A stretch of DNA of 64,000 bases from NCBI RefSeq assembly GCF_004353505.1, contig NZ_SMNQ01000012.1, forward strand, positions 148,967-212,966, in the 5' to 3' direction. Shown here in pieces: positions 62,554 to 64,000 of the stretch (its first letter is position 1; the number at the start of each line of letters is the position of its first letter). The DNA is from Streptomyces sp. WAC05374 (GTDB lineage Bacteria > Actinomycetota > Actinomycetes > Streptomycetales > Streptomycetaceae). Position numbers and translations under genes: made by a program. Under the pieces are notes generated by a model. That model did not search any database. It had not been told where the DNA came from and was given only the letters and a program-made list of their open reading frames with translations.

Positions 62554-63849
62554 GTGACCGACGCCCAAGAGACCGCAGCAGAGACAGCACTGCGAACCAC
62601 CGGGGGCGGCCCTCCGGACCACGGCGTCGCAGACGGCGTGGTCGACGGGACGCCGATCCCCCTGCTGGAGCCCCGTGAGGGCATCCCGCCCGTGGTGGCC
62701 GAAGAGCATGCCCTCGCCGAAGTGATCGCCGCCTTCGCACGCGGCACCGGCCCCGTCGCCGTCGACGCCGAGCGCGCGTCGGGCTACCGCTACGGCCAGC
62801 GGGCCTACCTGGTGCAGTTGCGCCGGGAAGGCGCGGGCAGCGCGCTGATCGACCCGGTGGGCTGCCCGGACCTGTCCGGGCTCGGCGAGGCCCTGGCGGG
62901 CGCCGAGTGGATCCTGCACGCCGCGAGCCAGGACCTGCCGTGCCTGCGGGAAATAGGCATGGTGCCCACCCGGCTCTTCGACACCGAGCTGGCCGGCCGT
63001 CTCGCGGGGTTCCCGCGCGTCGGCCTCGGCGCGATGGTCGAGTCGGTGCTGGGGTACGCCCTGGAGAAGGGCCACTCCGCCGTGGACTGGTCCACCCGCC
63101 CGCTGCCCGAGCCGTGGCTCCGGTACGCCGCGCTGGACGTCGAGCTGCTCGTCGACCTGCGTGACGCACTGGAGAAGGAGCTCGACCGGCAGGGCAAGCT
63201 GGAGTGGGCGTACCAGGAGTTCGACGCGATCGCCTCCGCCCCGCCGCCCCCGCCCCGCAAGGACCCCTGGCGCCGGACCTCCGGCATGCACAAGGTCCGC
63301 CGACGGCGCCAGATGGCGGTCGTACGGGAGCTGTGGACCGCCCGTGACCGGATCGCCCAGCGGCGTGACGTGTCGCCCGGCAAGGTGCTCAGTGACGCGG
63401 CGATCGTCGAGGCCGCGCTCGCCCTGCCCGCCAGCGTGCACGCGCTGACGGCGCTGCCCGGGTTCGGGCACCGCATGGGCCGCCGCCAGCTCGAGCAGTG
63501 GCAGGCGGCGGTGGACCGGGCGAAGGCGCTGCCGGACATGGAGCTGCCGCAGCCCGGCCAGCCGCTGCAGGGCCCGCCCCCGCCGCGCGCGTGGGCGGAG
63601 AAGGACCCGGTGGCCGCCGCGCGGCTGTCCGCAGCCCGTGCGGCCGTCTCCGCGCTCGCCGAGTCGCTGAACCTTCCGCCGGAGAACCTGATCACACCGG
63701 ACACGGTGCGCCGGGTGTGCTGGGAGCCGCCCAAGGACATCTCGGAGGAGACGGTCTCGGGCGCGCTGGCCGGGTACGGGGCGCGGCAGTGGCAGATCGA
63801 GCAGGTCACGCCGGTGCTGGTGGCGGCGCTGACCGCGGCCGAGGACTGA
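62554..63849 (+). CDS. rnd: Ribonuclease D
   Basis: 431 aa from GTG 62554. DEDDy exonuclease: Asp71 and Glu73 (VAVDAERASGYRY), Asp in HAASQDLPCL, and Tyr...Asp in RYAALDVELLVDL. HRDC domains follow (SGMHKVRRRRQMAVVRELWTARDRIAQRRDVSPGKVLSDAAIVEAAL). It trims 3' ends of tRNA and other RNAs. Longer than E. coli RNase D because of an N-terminal extension of about 40 residues. Leaderless start. Confidence 0.94.
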   Translation: MTDAQETAAETALRTTGGGPPDHGVADGVVDGTPIPLLEPREGIPPVVAEEHALAEVIAAFARGTGPVAVDAERASGYRYGQRAYLVQLRREGAGSALIDPVGCPDLSGLGEALAGAEWILHAASQDLPCLREIGMVPTRLFDTELAGRLAGFPRVGLGAMVESVLGYALEKGHSAVDWSTRPLPEPWLRYAALDVELLVDLRDALEKELDRQGKLEWAYQEFDAIASAPPPPPRKDPWRRTSGMHKVRRRRQMAVVRELWTARDRIAQRRDVSPGKVLSDAAIVEAALALPASVHALTALPGFGHRMGRRQLEQWQAAVDRAKALPDMELPQPGQPLQGPPPPRAWAEKDPVAAARLSAARAAVSALAESLNLPPENLITPDTVRRVCWEPPKDISEETVSGALAGYGARQWQIEQVTPVLVAALTAAED

Positions 63850-63892
63850 CGCGGGGCAGCCCCCGGCCGATCGCGGACGCTGTTGGTTAATT

Positions 63893-63923
63893 CCGCCCCG
63901 CTGGGCTTCATCCAGCGGGGCGG
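63893..63923. terminator. Bidirectional hairpin between rnd and the transposase end
   Basis: CCGCCCCGCTGG (63893-63904) pairs with CCAGCGGGGCGG (63912-63923) across a seven-base loop that overlaps the stop codon of the minus-strand gene. Confidence 0.65.
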
Positions 63924-64000
63924 AGTGCTGCAAAGGGTGAGGTCCGGGTGCGGGCGAGGGGTCTGCCGGTGAGCCAGGCGTCGATGCGGGTGAGGTTGAT
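63908..64000 (-). CDS. Transposase C-terminus (IS1182-like), partial
   Basis: The minus strand reads INLTRIDAWLTGRPLARTRTSPFAALRPAG and then TGA (63908-63910). NLxRxxAWLTGxPLARTRTS is a pattern I recall from the C-termini of actinobacterial IS1182/DDE transposases. The rest lies beyond the window, so intactness cannot be judged. Confidence 0.55.
   Translation of the reverse strand: MNLTRIDAWLTGRPLARTRTSPFAALRPAG

Overview
The window is chromosomal DNA from a high-GC actinomycete, almost certainly a Streptomyces. The support is very high GC with strong G/C third-position bias, frequent GTG starts, many ATGA/GTGA stop-start overlaps, many leaderless-looking promoters, and Streptomyces-typical families (SAV2148-type HEPN, DUF3000, DUF6882, TIGR04222, sugar ABC importers without their own ATPase). 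No rRNA, tRNA or CRISPR was seen. A partial transposase C-terminus lies at the right edge.

Layout. (1) 1-7572: assimilatory sulfate reduction and sulfur import: end of sulfite reductase, a tiny zinc ribbon, cysH, cysC, cysD, cysN, an SsuABC/NMT1-type ABC transporter and a CbiX-type chelatase that could supply siroheme. (2) 7594-18246: DUF1697, a secreted subtilisin, a macrolide-type glycosyltransferase behind an operator-containing promoter, a CUT1 sugar importer, an APH-fold kinase, an epoxide-hydrolase-like enzyme, a DnaQ-like exonuclease and a HEPN protein. (3) 18726-25788: glgX/treX, treY and treZ, making trehalose from glycogen, with a DUF1707-FHA gene inserted on the opposite strand. 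(4) 25795-31605: single genes (M24 peptidase, LysR with a 41-bp tandem repeat at its 3' end, GATase-like protein, small kinase, VOC protein, a frameshifted gene with an internal minisatellite, GNAT). (5) 31606-37232: an 861-bp region without a convincing gene, then a complete lasso-peptide cluster A-C-B1-B2-D whose predicted core LLGFSGNDRLLLSKN is a citrulassin-family sequence. (6) 37335-50143: msrB/murC, a RibD-like reductase and zapE sharing a 37-bp divergent promoter, OsmC, PhoX-like, a P450, a polysaccharide deacetylase lipoprotein, an aldo/keto reductase, a small CxxC protein, a two-gene ABC exporter with an AIM24 protein, and a PTH2-like protein. (7) 50204-54865: DUF4142, MNIO (DUF692) fused to an extra domain, a TIGR04222 membrane protein with a Cys/Gly-rich tail, a second DUF4142 and a second, tail-less TIGR04222. 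(8) 55033-64000: hemQ, hemG/cgoX and hemE (coproporphyrin-dependent heme synthesis), a CoA-disulfide-reductase-like enzyme, DUF6882, DUF3000, a LuxR-type response regulator, RNase D and the transposase end.

The two most notable systems are the citrulassin-type lasso cluster (precursor absent from the supplied ORF calls because it is only 36 aa) and the MNIO-TIGR04222 locus. In the latter, an iron-dependent peptide-modifying enzyme is translationally linked to a membrane protein whose tail carries seven cysteines in Gly/Ser repeats, a plausible uncharacterised cysteine-modification system. All assignments come from reading sequence motifs; no database search was run.
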